64,000 nt of DNA from Acinetobacter sp. ANC 4805 (GCF_022549495.1 NZ_JAKZGD010000008.1:98556-162555), one strand, 5' to 3'; numbered from the stretch's first letter, positions 1 to 8,353 are shown. Notes: generated by a model from the sequence alone, not told the origin. A program made the numbers and translations.

Positions 1-2
1 AC

Positions 3-296
3 AGAGAAATTCAACAAAGACTCGTATGGGTTAAATTATTTGAAGAGACCAATGATGCTGGCCTAGTCTGTCGGAGATGTGGCATTTCTAGACCAACATT
101 ACGCAAGTGGTGGAAACGATATTCTGAGCAAGGTATTGATGGATTAAGTAGTCAGAGTAAACGCCCATTAAAATCTCCAAATACTAAAATCAATGCTGAG
201 CTAGAGGCCTTAATATTGGAAATGCGCTCGGCTAGAAATCTGGGTGCTCGACGTTTGCAAACAGAATTGATGAGAAGGATAATCTGCGCAATGTAG
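3..296 (+). pseudogene. IS481/IS3-like transposase fragment (N-terminal part)
   Basis: An open frame entering from the left edge encodes about 97 residues and stops at TAG 294-296. It contains a helix-turn-helix (CRRCGISRPTLRKWWKRY) followed by a Gly-Leu/Ser-Gln-Ser/Arg-Pro segment and the RNLGARRLQTEL motif. This is the N-terminal DNA-binding layout of IS481 and related DDE transposases. The catalytic DDE domain that should follow is absent, because the frame ends soon after the RRLQTEL motif. The 5' end is outside the window. It is a relic of an insertion sequence in the element, not a working transposase. Confidence 0.7.
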
Positions 297-331
297 AGCA
301 TCAAGCAAGTGCAGGACTCTGATATAAATTT

Positions 332-1294
332 TCAGCGTCGTACAGGTGCTCCATCAAACCATTTAAATCCTTTGGGGTAGATGCAGATTCTATTCGCAAG
401 TCCATGCCTTCCTGTTTGATTTTCAGGCATGCTATTTAATGCACTCAGCGGACATTGGACGTCTTCTTGAATAATTCGATCAATCCGAAACATCTGTTCA
501 GCATCAACCACACTATTTTGATCTGTCAGACTAAGGCAACTGCAGGTACCCATATAATTCGTGACCTGGGCCCAGCAACGCTCTATGACACTGCAATAAA
601 ATAATGGATCAGCATAGAGTGATCGGTTAAAGCTCAGATAAAAGTGGATCACATACCGCTGCTGAACATCATCCCGTACAATTTGATAAAAGCGGTAAAT
701 GGCTTGTGTTCTATACCAATACTCAGCCGCTAGACTTTTTTGGAAATTTGATAAAAATCGCTCTAACTGTCGCAAATCGATAATTTCATTTCCACCCTCA
801 TTTAGACTTAGTTCCAGCTTTAAATCCGCAGCATCGGGATAGATCTGGCTTGTATTACGGTAGGATTCTCTCAGCTTTTCAATCCGCTTCTCGTAGCGCT
901 CATTCAGCTTATGCATTTCTTCAGTTAAGCTGGTGCTTTCAAACAGCCCTCTCAGCCGCTTTACGATCTTATCGATATAAAAACCAGCGCTTCTTTGCGC
1001 CGTGACCTCAAAGAACCGAATCTGCTCTTCCTGTAATACACTGCAGTAAGCCTGAAATAACTTGTCTGCCCAAAAGGAAAAAGACAAATGCTCATGAATG
1101 CCAACGGCCATCATTCTGCGCCATGCTGAAAAATAACCAGACAGCTTACGTTTAAACTCCTGATCTATATTTTTTTGATGATCTTCGTAATGAACACCTT
1201 CTGGAATCGGGGCAAAGCGAATCGTTTGGTAATACTCTAAAACATCCTGCTCTAAACGCGGTGCTGTAACAAACTCTAACTCTGAATGACTCAT
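332..1294 (-). CDS. Degenerate paralogue of the adjacent Gp2-like protein
   Basis: A protein of about 320 aa that starts just after the neighbouring Gp2-like gene. The longest frame opens at 1336, directly after the TGA of that gene. The ATG at 1294 is preferred because AGGA lies 6 nt before it. The C-terminal half follows the same plan as the neighbour: a beta strand, a long helix, then VIHFYLSFNRS where the neighbour has FHAHLTLVINRS, and a later Ile-Tyr-Pro-Lys-Gly segment where the neighbour has Val-Lys-Pro-Arg-Gly. The His-X-His pair and the YLSDPDK segment are missing. By inference it is a diverged, catalytically dead copy, perhaps a regulatory or structural partner. Confidence 0.6.
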   Translation of the reverse strand: MSHSELEFVTAPRLEQDVLEYYQTIRFAPIPEGVHYEDHQKNIDQEFKRKLSGYFSAWRRMMAVGIHEHLSFSFWADKLFQAYCSVLQEEQIRFFEVTAQRSAGFYIDKIVKRLRGLFESTSLTEEMHKLNERYEKRIEKLRESYRNTSQIYPDAADLKLELSLNEGGNEIIDLRQLERFLSNFQKSLAAEYWYRTQAIYRFYQIVRDDVQQRYVIHFYLSFNRSLYADPLFYCSVIERCWAQVTNYMGTCSCLSLTDQNSVVDAEQMFRIDRIIQEDVQCPLSALNSMPENQTGRHGLANRICIYPKGFKWFDGAPVRR

Positions 1295-1336
1295 ATGTTG
1301 TCCTATGAATGAATTGATTTCATAGAACTGGCACAT

Positions 1337-2338
1337 TCATAATTTTTTAAACCAAACCTCCTCTTCCAGCTTTGCTAAAGCGGTCTGCGCATCCCATTCT
1401 TTGATTCTTCTATTTTCTTCTGTATCAGGTATTGGGCGACCATGATGCTGATAATCCCCCTTATAAAACGTTTTACGCCCTCGTGGTTTAACCAATAACG
1501 TCTGCTCGTATTTATCAGGGTCACTGAGATAAGCAACTGCACCCAAAGCATTGTTGCCTTGTTCGGGTGTCGTTCGACGAATATCTCCAATACCTAAACG
1601 ACCTTGCTTCTCGTAGTTGTCTTTATTCGCTGTCGTGTTGATGTTCCGCCCAAAACCCTTATCGAATGTGATTTCCTTCCACTTATCGATCACTCCCTCA
1701 GCAATTTTATAATCACTCTGATGCTTCGATCTATTAATCACCAATGTTAAATGAGCATGAAAGCCTTTGGTTATACCCTGCTCCAGTGCGATCGCATAGG
1801 TCAAAAGTGCATCAAAATATCCATTCTTATCAGTGATCAAATCACGCAGTTTTCCAATATGCTGATAGAAGTCATTTACTGTAATTTCACTCATGCTGTC
1901 CTTGCTATAGCTCAAATCCACTCTGATCACTAGAACCGAATAATACCCCTTGATTGCGCCTTCGAACTCCTCAAGTAATGCCACTCGATTCAATTCTTTC
2001 CGTCTCGCAAAGCTTTTGATCTCATCACGTATCAGCCCTCGATGCGCATGCAGGATTCGTCTTAATGCCTTAATTTCCCCTATTGAAAGCCCTGTCAGAT
2101 ATTCAGCAAAGCTGAGCATGCCACGCTGACTATTGACGTATTCAGTGACTGCAATAAAGGCCCGAATTGATGCTGCATACTCAAGCCCTTCTTGTTTAAA
2201 CGCTTCAAATGCGCAATACAAGCGTTCTAAGTTAAAAATGAATGCTTCGTCTGAAATATCAAAATTAAGACATACATCTACAAAGCGATGAATGGTATAC
2301 ATCACCCCTGCTTGATGATCCAGATCTAATGGAAACAC
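1337..2338 (-). CDS. Inovirus Gp2 / YagK-YfjJ-like putative replication initiator
   Basis: A 333-aa protein resembling the inovirus Gp2 / YagK-YfjJ C-terminal family found in filamentous phages and cryptic prophages. The C-terminal half has a beta strand VLVIRVDLSY (about 135-144), a His-X-His motif in GFHAHLTLVINRS (His194, His196) and AVAYLSDPDKY with a candidate catalytic Tyr270 and Lys276. These match the general order of HUH rolling-circle initiators. The start is GTG, with AAGGAAG 6 nt upstream. An 11-bp inverted repeat sits directly before that ribosome binding site. The TGA is followed at once by the frame of its paralogue, so the two are cotranscribed. Replication function is inferred. 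Confidence 0.65.
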   Translation of the reverse strand: MFPLDLDHQAGVMYTIHRFVDVCLNFDISDEAFIFNLERLYCAFEAFKQEGLEYAASIRAFIAVTEYVNSQRGMLSFAEYLTGLSIGEIKALRRILHAHRGLIRDEIKSFARRKELNRVALLEEFEGAIKGYYSVLVIRVDLSYSKDSMSEITVNDFYQHIGKLRDLITDKNGYFDALLTYAIALEQGITKGFHAHLTLVINRSKHQSDYKIAEGVIDKWKEITFDKGFGRNINTTANKDNYEKQGRLGIGDIRRTTPEQGNNALGAVAYLSDPDKYEQTLLVKPRGRKTFYKGDYQHHGRPIPDTEENRRIKEWDAQTALAKLEEEVWFKKL

Positions 2339-2348
2339 GTTGAACTTC

Positions 2349-2376
2349 CTTAACTATGATTCACGTCATAGTTAAG
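2349..2376. repeat. 11-bp perfect inverted repeat before the Gp2-like gene
   Basis: Arms CTTAACTATGA (2349-2359) and TCATAGTTAAG (2366-2376) are perfect, with a 6-nt loop. On the minus strand the distal arm runs into the AAGGAAG ribosome binding site of the Gp2-like gene. It could be an autoregulatory operator, an RNA hairpin hiding the ribosome binding site, or the nicking hairpin of a rolling-circle origin. Confidence 0.7.
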
Positions 2377-2794
2377 CAATCGACTTATTTTTTTAAATGG
2401 AGTCCTTATCTCAAGTAAGGACAAGTCATCCACTATCCGCATATATCGAATAGTGCTCTCATCCTGCATGAACTATTGATCCATAGCATCATCCATATTG
2501 GGATATGTATTCAGATCTGTATGACATGTCTCGTGGTTCTTGTTATCTGTATGAGTAATTGTATTGGTATATTTAATATTTATAGTTCTATGATGTATAG
2601 TCATTAATCTATTATTAGTATTAATCTCTATATATTAATAATATATAAAACCGTCTTAGCGCAAAAGCAATAATGATAGCCCAGCCGATCAGCACGATTT
2701 CCAAACCTTCTGATAAGCTCGGCTTTTTATATGTTTAACGTTACGATAGTTAGGTCAGAAAAATGGTTTTTTCAAAAAAACTTAGCGCAAAAAA
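2377..2794. other. AT-rich intergenic region with short repeats (possible origin)
   Basis: About 420 bp without a convincing gene. It holds a 7-bp inverted repeat GTCCTTA...TAAGGAC (2402-2422), a 10-bp direct repeat ATCTGTATGA (2515-2524 and 2545-2554), a very AT-rich stretch around 2570-2650 and a 12-bp direct repeat CTTAGCGCAAAA (2655-2666 and 2781-2792). An AT-rich tract with spaced short repeats next to a replication-like gene suggests a replication origin, but this is inference. It also holds the promoter region for the Gp2-like genes. Confidence 0.4.
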
Positions 2795-4600
2795 CTATTC
2801 GAATAATGACAAACAGTGGTGATGCAGCAGTCCGTAATCTTTAAGTTCTGCCAGTGTTGGTGAAGTTTCTGTTATTTGCTGTGTAGGAAAATCAAAGCGA
2901 GTTCCATCCTGAAAGGGTTCTTGAAACGCCAATTCACTTAAGAAATACCTGTTAGTTTCCGCATGCTGATCAGGGACAAAGCAACAGCTGTAAGTATTCT
3001 GTATAAATGACCGAGGTAAAATCCTAAAAGGCGTCACTATTTCAGTTGCATTTACCAACACCCTTTCCAAACTACTTTTAGTTGCACTGAGCTTTTGGTC
3101 AATATCAGAATGTTTCCGCATACATTGCTGAAAAAAATAAATTTGGTTATATGCAATTAGATCCATAAGGGCCATTAAAAACTGATGAATTCTGGACTGC
3201 TCAGCATTTAACTTGAAGGTGATCATTGATTCAATTTTATCAGACTCATTTTTTAGTGTCATATCATCTTTGATTGTTTTGATTTGAGTCGCTTGCAATG
3301 AATACGGATAGAGAAAGTCTGTGCACCCTAAACGTTCAAAGCTTTCATCATCGATTACTACTGGGTTAGCTTCTTTCAGCATTTTAAAAAGCGATTTATT
3401 CTGACTGTATATCTGGCAGCACCACTGTTCAAGCAAGCTTTGAAAAAGACCTAAGCGGTTGTTCATCCCGCTGAGTTTAGTATGCTGGATAGATGCTAAA
3501 TGACCCAAAACCGCCTCATCCTTCAAAATATTTTCATGCGGCTTTAAATAAAACGTCGCTGATAATGGGTTTTCTGGACGCAGCTGCTTTAACTCTAAAT
3601 AATGATCAAAGAATTTCATGACTTCCGCTCTTTGTATTACATCAAAATCATTATTCTTTTTGTATAGAATGGGCTTCATCCAACACAAAGGATCGTGCAG
3701 CAAATAGTTATTTTTATATTTCAATACCTCCAAACCAGTTTTTGAGTTGTCTTTTCCATCGTTTAGGAGCAAGTCACTCTTTTGATCAAGCACGGTAAAA
3801 ATAGAGGCCACTTTCTGAACTTCAAAAACATGCGGCTGGGGGTACTTCAAAATATAAAATTTGCCGTAGATCGCAGCATCCCCCCAAAACCGATGCGAAA
3901 GGTTTAAAGCGTATATTGGAAACTTTGTTTGAATAAAACTATTTCGAATTGCGCCATCCGCTTGGCAGCGGATAAATCCGTTTTTTTTAAGCTGCTGTAT
4001 AGCGCGATAAATAGATTGTTTGCTTAAACCCGTGGCTCGCTCAATTTCACCAATTCCACACCCTATAACAATCCCAAACGAGTCTGCACCGTAAAGCAAC
4101 CGTAATAAAACAAGATAACTTCGATAATCAAGATAGCAGTCGATCTCTATTTTTTTAGGTAAATTGTTAATACTTATGCCATCACTCTTTATCAATAAAG
4201 TCTGAATTAATTTTAATAAAGGGATCAGCCTAACCATACGCTTATTACTATTTTCTAACCATTCAATAGACGTGGCTGAATCAAGCCTTATATAAGTAAG
4301 ATTAAGTTGTAAATGACGAACTCTAGACCTTTTTCCAGTTTCAGGAAAATCTATTTTTAATATTTCCTGTTGTTCCAACTCATTCAATACACCCCGTAAT
4401 TTTTTAACCTGTATGCCGATCACTTTTGATAATTCACCGAGTGGCAATGATGTACTTCCGACTCCAAAATTTCTGATAAACGTGATTAATGCCCAAAAAG
4501 CATAGGCTGAAATTTGCCCCTCCACCCTTTGATAGAAAGCCATAAATAGCGCCAAAAAGCGCTGTTCAGAATCCTGAATAATCATGCTAAAAATTCCCAC
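2795..4600 (-). CDS. 601-aa protein of unknown function with winged-helix-like segments
   Basis: I do not recognise the family. The protein is 601 aa. Residues about 50-80 (LGELSKVIGIQVKKLRGVL) and about 180-215 (GIGEIERATGLSKQSIYRAI then LKKNGFIRC) look like two helix-turn-helix units with wings, as in replication or partition regulators. The C-terminal half has no recognisable motif. The start at 4600 is GTG with AAGGAG 10 nt upstream; an in-frame ATG lies at 4585. It lies upstream of, and in the same direction as, the Gp2-like pair. A role as DNA-binding replication or regulatory protein of the element is a guess. Confidence 0.6.
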   Translation of the reverse strand: MGIFSMIIQDSEQRFLALFMAFYQRVEGQISAYAFWALITFIRNFGVGSTSLPLGELSKVIGIQVKKLRGVLNELEQQEILKIDFPETGKRSRVRHLQLNLTYIRLDSATSIEWLENSNKRMVRLIPLLKLIQTLLIKSDGISINNLPKKIEIDCYLDYRSYLVLLRLLYGADSFGIVIGCGIGEIERATGLSKQSIYRAIQQLKKNGFIRCQADGAIRNSFIQTKFPIYALNLSHRFWGDAAIYGKFYILKYPQPHVFEVQKVASIFTVLDQKSDLLLNDGKDNSKTGLEVLKYKNNYLLHDPLCWMKPILYKKNNDFDVIQRAEVMKFFDHYLELKQLRPENPLSATFYLKPHENILKDEAVLGHLASIQHTKLSGMNNRLGLFQSLLEQWCCQIYSQNKSLFKMLKEANPVVIDDESFERLGCTDFLYPYSLQATQIKTIKDDMTLKNESDKIESMITFKLNAEQSRIHQFLMALMDLIAYNQIYFFQQCMRKHSDIDQKLSATKSSLERVLVNATEIVTPFRILPRSFIQNTYSCCFVPDQHAETNRYFLSELAFQEPFQDGTRFDFPTQQITETSPTLAELKDYGLLHHHCLSLFE

Positions 4601-4697
4601 ACACCAAGTTCTCCTTTGGGTATATGTATTTTACAGCAATAATGATAGGCATGAAATGATAATTGAAATTTGTTTTTTTAACAGTTAATGCATAATT

Positions 4698-4747
4698 AAT
4701 ATTTACTTAATATTTAATTACTGATATATAAATGTTAAGTAAATATT
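4698..4747. promoter_or_regulatory. 13-bp inverted repeat, candidate operator
   Basis: AATATTTACTTAA (4698-4710) and TTAAGTAAATATT (4735-4747) are perfect inverted copies 24 bp apart. The second arm ends one base before the ATG at 4749. The repeat spans the expected promoter and leader of the ribbon-helix-helix-like gene, a layout typical of autoregulation. Confidence 0.6.
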
Positions 4748-4748
4748 T

Positions 4749-5705
4749 ATGAATTGTAAAATGGCACGACCACATTTAACCTTAGATAAATGGTTATCGA
4801 CTGACACGGACTTAAAAAAAGATTTCTTGGATCAAGAGAGCTACATGAAGGAAAGTCTATTAACTAAGCTTGATGAACCTGGCCAAAAGATTGTTTACAT
4901 ATCTACAAATCACCCCCAACCTAGATCACATGAGAATTTAATATCAGATTCTCTACAAAACCCGGCTAGGACATCCCACACAAACGAAAGATTTATAAAC
5001 CCCCTCATATGTGAGACAACAAATTTTATTATTGAAACTAATGATGAACATTTTTCAATTTTAAAAAAGAAATTCCTTTTATTTAAATACCACTCTGAGA
5101 AAAAGAAAGCCAACCGTATCACCAAACAAATAACAATGGACGAAAATATATTAAAACAACTTGAGAAAATTAAAAAAAATTGTAAATTTAAAAGTCTAGA
5201 TAATTGCTTAGAATTTTTAATTGATGCACATAATTTTAAATTAAGTGAAAAAGATAAAATAATATCAAGACTCAAAAAAGAGCAAAATTTAAATCATGAT
5301 TATAATTTAAAGCAAGAATTGAAATTTAAGGATGAAAAAATTACAGAACTCGAAAAAGAACTCGTGCACCAAAAAAATATCATCCACGAAAACATGAGCA
5401 AATCTGCAAAAGAATTTGAGGAATACCTAATTCAATTGGCTACAAATCAAACCATTGAATTAGAGAAAATTAAAGCTTTTTTAGGCAAGATTAACGAAGC
5501 AGATCAACAAAGCATTAACCAAACTCTTGCACCCGAAGCACTTAGCGAAATTGAAACTCAATTGAGAAATGAATGCGCAAAACAAAAGCTATTTTTAACA
5601 ATCAAAAATCAACCAAATACCAATTATGCTTTAGGATTTGATCAGCATCATCAATATGGCAGTACCGTACAAAATGACGATGAAGTTGTACCAGCTCAAA
5701 CCTGA
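4749..5705 (+). CDS. Ribbon-helix-helix-like protein with coiled coil
   Basis: A 318-aa protein, very AT-rich compared with the chromosomal genes. Residues about 120-165 (ITKQITMDENILKQLEKI, then SLDNCLEFLIDA) fit a ribbon-helix-helix fold: a short beta strand, helix, turn, helix. A long Lys/Glu-rich stretch (about 170-230) should form a coiled coil. The N-terminal 100 residues and the C-terminal tail look disordered. No clear ribosome binding site is visible before ATG 4749; ATG 4761 (MARPHL) is an alternative start. It is the only long plus-strand gene in this part of the element and is divergent from the 601-aa gene. It may be a segregation or repressor protein, by inference only. Confidence 0.6.
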   Translation: MNCKMARPHLTLDKWLSTDTDLKKDFLDQESYMKESLLTKLDEPGQKIVYISTNHPQPRSHENLISDSLQNPARTSHTNERFINPLICETTNFIIETNDEHFSILKKKFLLFKYHSEKKKANRITKQITMDENILKQLEKIKKNCKFKSLDNCLEFLIDAHNFKLSEKDKIISRLKKEQNLNHDYNLKQELKFKDEKITELEKELVHQKNIIHENMSKSAKEFEEYLIQLATNQTIELEKIKAFLGKINEADQQSINQTLAPEALSEIETQLRNECAKQKLFLTIKNQPNTNYALGFDQHHQYGSTVQNDDEVVPAQT

Positions 5706-5742
5706 GCTAACAGTTACTCATTTCTAGGAGCAAGCAGCAATA

Positions 5743-5817
5743 GCACACCTCATCCACTTGCTGCCTAAGAACGAGCACACCTCATCCACTTGCTGCCCAA
5801 GAACGAGCCCCCCTCAT
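5743..5817. repeat. Tandem 32-bp direct repeats (2.3 copies)
   Basis: Units 5743-5774 and 5775-5806 differ at one base, and a third copy is cut to about 11 bp (5807-5817). The unit begins GCACACCTCATCCACTTGCT. It lies between two convergent genes. It could be a protein-binding array (partition or origin) or simple slippage. Confidence 0.75.
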
Positions 5818-5831
5818 CACCTCAATGATAT

Positions 5832-6713
5832 TCATAATTGAACTTGGATAATCTCTTTCAATAAATCAGGACGACGCCTTAAGTGATTGACCAGCACTTC
5901 ATCGCAATATGCTGTATTAAATGGGAGTTGCTTTTGCTGTGGAAAATACCGCTCTGGATGCTGTAGAAACTGTTCCCATTTTTTATTTTCATTCTGTAAT
6001 TCCCTGATCTGGTTTAGATAGGTTCTATCCTGAATTTTAAATGACACACCAAAATCATCATCTTCACAGGTTTCTTTATTCTCGTTATTTTTTCTGGCTT
6101 CTGTTAAATCTAAAATTTTCTGTTTATTTGTCTCTAATCTGCTTTGAACCCATTGCAAATCAAACTCTCTAAACTTGATTTGCAGCGTGGGTAAAATCAG
6201 TTGTACTGCCTGCGAAGCATTTTTAAATCTTCCATTTTTTTGAGCATAACCAGTTAATTCTGAATAGAATATTTCAAGCTTTTTATGCAACAGCGGCGCA
6301 TATCGTTTTCTTATATTCAAAATTCCATTGATTCTACGCTTCAAACTCAGGTTATAGGTGTAGACTCTTTCGCCGTCATCAACAACCAACTCAATATATT
6401 TATTTAATATTTCAGAATATTTCTCATTAATCTGCTGCTGTCTATAATCACGAATCCCCTCTATTACCGTATTAATTTGACCAAGCAAATTCAGCAAGTC
6501 CTGTACCGAATACGTTTCACCAACGAACTGCATTTGGCTATGCTCTACCATCAGTTCAACCAAAAATTCGCGTTCTGACGCTTCAAACTCAGTCTTTGGG
6601 TCAGGATCGCTTATTATTTTATGTTCTCTTAAAAAACGTCCAGCATGATCCAAAAAGCAATTCAGAATTTCATCCTTCAATTGCTCAAAATCAAGAAGTG
6701 TGCAATTTTTCAT
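5832..6713 (-). CDS. 293-aa hypothetical protein of the element
   Basis: No family recognised. The 293-aa sequence is rich in charged, predicted helical segments with possible coiled coil around residues 75-110 (INTVIEGIRDYRQQQINEKY). It has no signal peptide or membrane segment and no visible catalytic motif. It is divergent from the PrtN-like gene, sharing a 169-bp intergenic region, and convergent with the ribbon-helix-helix-like gene across the tandem repeats. Its position next to the integrase module suggests a DNA-maintenance or regulatory role, but this is a guess. Confidence 0.55.
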   Translation of the reverse strand: MKNCTLLDFEQLKDEILNCFLDHAGRFLREHKIISDPDPKTEFEASEREFLVELMVEHSQMQFVGETYSVQDLLNLLGQINTVIEGIRDYRQQQINEKYSEILNKYIELVVDDGERVYTYNLSLKRRINGILNIRKRYAPLLHKKLEIFYSELTGYAQKNGRFKNASQAVQLILPTLQIKFREFDLQWVQSRLETNKQKILDLTEARKNNENKETCEDDDFGVSFKIQDRTYLNQIRELQNENKKWEQFLQHPERYFPQQKQLPFNTAYCDEVLVNHLRRRPDLLKEIIQVQL

Positions 6714-6882
6714 TTATGAATCTAAATAATAGTTTTCAATATGTTATACCACAACTCTAGTAAAATATTATTTCTAATTATTAGTATTACATAAAGACCT
6801 ACATCAAAAAAATAAGATTAAGACATAGGGATGGTCAGCCTTACTTCAAAGGTGACCCATTCAAATTAAAAAAGTTTTATGT

Positions 6883-7170
6883 ATGGAATACCACTTCATG
6901 AATTGCTTTCAAATTAATACTACCGAACTACTTTTTATAAAGTATCGTTCTATGACCGTTGAACTAATGACAGTAGTTTCTGACTATTACCCCCACCTCA
7001 GCAAAGCCGAAGCACTGAGAAAAGCGAATAATCAACAATTCCCTTTCTCAGTATTCAAAATAGATAAAAGTAAACGTGCTCCATTTTTGGTACACATTAA
7101 GGATCTTGCTGCTGTCTTGGATAAGCAATATTCAGAGGCATCCAAAGATTTTGCTACGTTTCATCGATGA
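6883..7170 (+). CDS. PrtN-like small regulator (pyocin activator family)
   Basis: A 95-aa protein resembling the PrtN (pyocin activator) family, often found beside phage integrases. Seen here: NTTELLFIKY near the N terminus, then DYYPHLSKAEALRKANNQQFP and APFLVHIKDLAAVLDKQ, which together match the family pattern of an excisionase-like DNA-binding fold. Family members usually begin close to the second Met (6898), so the true start may be 6898. Its 3' end overlaps the integrase 3' end tail to tail by 17 bp. By position it may act as the directionality factor or activator of the element. Confidence 0.7.
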   Translation: MEYHFMNCFQINTTELLFIKYRSMTVELMTVVSDYYPHLSKAEALRKANNQQFPFSVFKIDKSKRAPFLVHIKDLAAVLDKQYSEASKDFATFHR

Positions 7171-8302
7171 GGCGTAGCACCTCCTCCAACTGTAATATAT
7201 TTCTTCTCGCTTTCACTGATACATAACGCTGTAAACTCCCCCAAGAATCGTGCAAACTTACTTTCTGAATTTCAGGAATAGTAAAACTCTGTTCAGCTAA
7301 TCGAGTACAGCCTTCATGTCTCAAGTCATGAAATCGTAAATCTTTAATCCCCAAAATTTTACAAGCTTCTCTAAACTCTTTACCCAAACTTTTGGGATTC
7401 AAAGGCAATAACAAATTTTCATTATGTCCAAGCTTTAGCATCCGTTCTCGAACTTCTGAATGTTTCAGTCTTTTGATCAGCTCCTTACAAGGATCAAGTA
7501 CATCAAATGACTTATGATTACCTTTAGAACCATTAGGATTCTTTAAATCATGCACTTTCCACGTTGAATGATGTGGGTCATAATCTCGAAGATACAATCG
7601 TGTTAATTCAGCTTCACGTCTGCATGAGAAAATTGCAAACCACATAATCAAATGCATTGGGTATTTAGAGCCATAACGATTTAGCTTCCATCGTTCTGCA
7701 AAATACTTCGTCAATGCAATCAATTCATCTCTCGAAGGCAGTCGGTCTCTTTTTTGACTGGAGGATATTTGACGTGTTTTTCTTAACTGAGCAGTAGCTT
7801 TATCAAAGCTATTTAAATCAATATCCATTTCCCACATAACAGCAGCATGAGAAAGAACACCTCTGATATGTAAAAGCTCATGTTGCAGTGTACTAGTCGC
7901 AATAGGTTCAAGATCGAGGTACGGAATTCCACCCTTCCTTAAAGCCACATGCTCGGCCAAATGTACTGATTTTATTTTTGTGATAATATTGCGCGCAATT
8001 GGTAGCTTCTTAATTAAGAGCAGAGAATAGCGTTTCGTCCTTCCGTACTCGCTCCCGACTTCATCCAAATATTTATCTATGGCATCTGATAAGGTCAGAT
8101 CAATCAACTTTTCTTTGCCAAGCAAAATATCAGGATTTTCTTGAATTTCGACTTCTCGTTTCTTAATCCAGTTTTCAGCTAATTTCTTTGAGTGAAATGT
8201 TTTACTTTCAGAAAAAGCAGGAAAGCCCTTTCGAGTGATTCGAATCGCAGCACGATAGTTAACTTTACCATCTGCACCTTTCCTTGCTGTAATTGAACCC
8301 AT
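7154..8302 (-). CDS. int: Tyrosine recombinase/integrase (dusA-type)
   Basis: A 382-aa phage-type tyrosine recombinase. The N-terminal part (1-60) is an arm-binding-like region, 65-170 the SAM-like core-binding domain, and the catalytic domain follows. Candidate catalytic residues are an Arg in SCRREAELTRL (228/229), His325 and Arg328 in HDLRHEG, His351 in SLHDSW, and Tyr360 in LQRYV. The gene reads away from dusA with its start 134 bp from the dusA start, as in integrases that target the 5' end of dusA. No good Shine-Dalgarno is seen; instead a TGGTGTAAA repeat sits immediately before the ATG, suggesting tight control. Confidence 0.92.
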   Translation of the reverse strand: MGSITARKGADGKVNYRAAIRITRKGFPAFSESKTFHSKKLAENWIKKREVEIQENPDILLGKEKLIDLTLSDAIDKYLDEVGSEYGRTKRYSLLLIKKLPIARNIITKIKSVHLAEHVALRKGGIPYLDLEPIATSTLQHELLHIRGVLSHAAVMWEMDIDLNSFDKATAQLRKTRQISSSQKRDRLPSRDELIALTKYFAERWKLNRYGSKYPMHLIMWFAIFSCRREAELTRLYLRDYDPHHSTWKVHDLKNPNGSKGNHKSFDVLDPCKELIKRLKHSEVRERMLKLGHNENLLLPLNPKSLGKEFREACKILGIKDLRFHDLRHEGCTRLAEQSFTIPEIQKVSLHDSWGSLQRYVSVKARRNILQLEEVLRLIDET

Positions 8303-8304
8303 AA

Positions 8305-8353
8305 TTTACACCAAAAGCTATTTTTTCTATTATGGTGTAAAATTTGGTGTAAA
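8305..8353. promoter_or_regulatory. Three TGGTGTAAA repeats at the integrase promoter
   Basis: TGGTGTAAA occurs at 8333-8341 and 8345-8353, and inverted at 8305-8313, so TTTACACCAA...TTGGTGTAAA forms a 10-bp inverted repeat. The inverted copy ends 2 bp before the integrase start codon. The sites are candidates for a repressor operator, PrtN-like binding sites or arm-type integrase sites. Confidence 0.55.

Noticed and set aside
4910..5275. 121-codon minus-strand frame inside the ribbon-helix-helix-like gene
   Set aside because: It lies wholly antisense to a better-supported gene and its hydrophobic composition comes from the AT-rich opposite strand.
5743..5817. CRISPR array
   Set aside because: Repeats are directly adjacent without spacers, only 2.3 copies, and no cas genes are near.
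1..8300. Second dusA attachment-site copy inside the element
   Set aside because: I looked for a copy of the dusA start (around the APMMDWT codons) to the left and found none, so the far end must be outside or lost.
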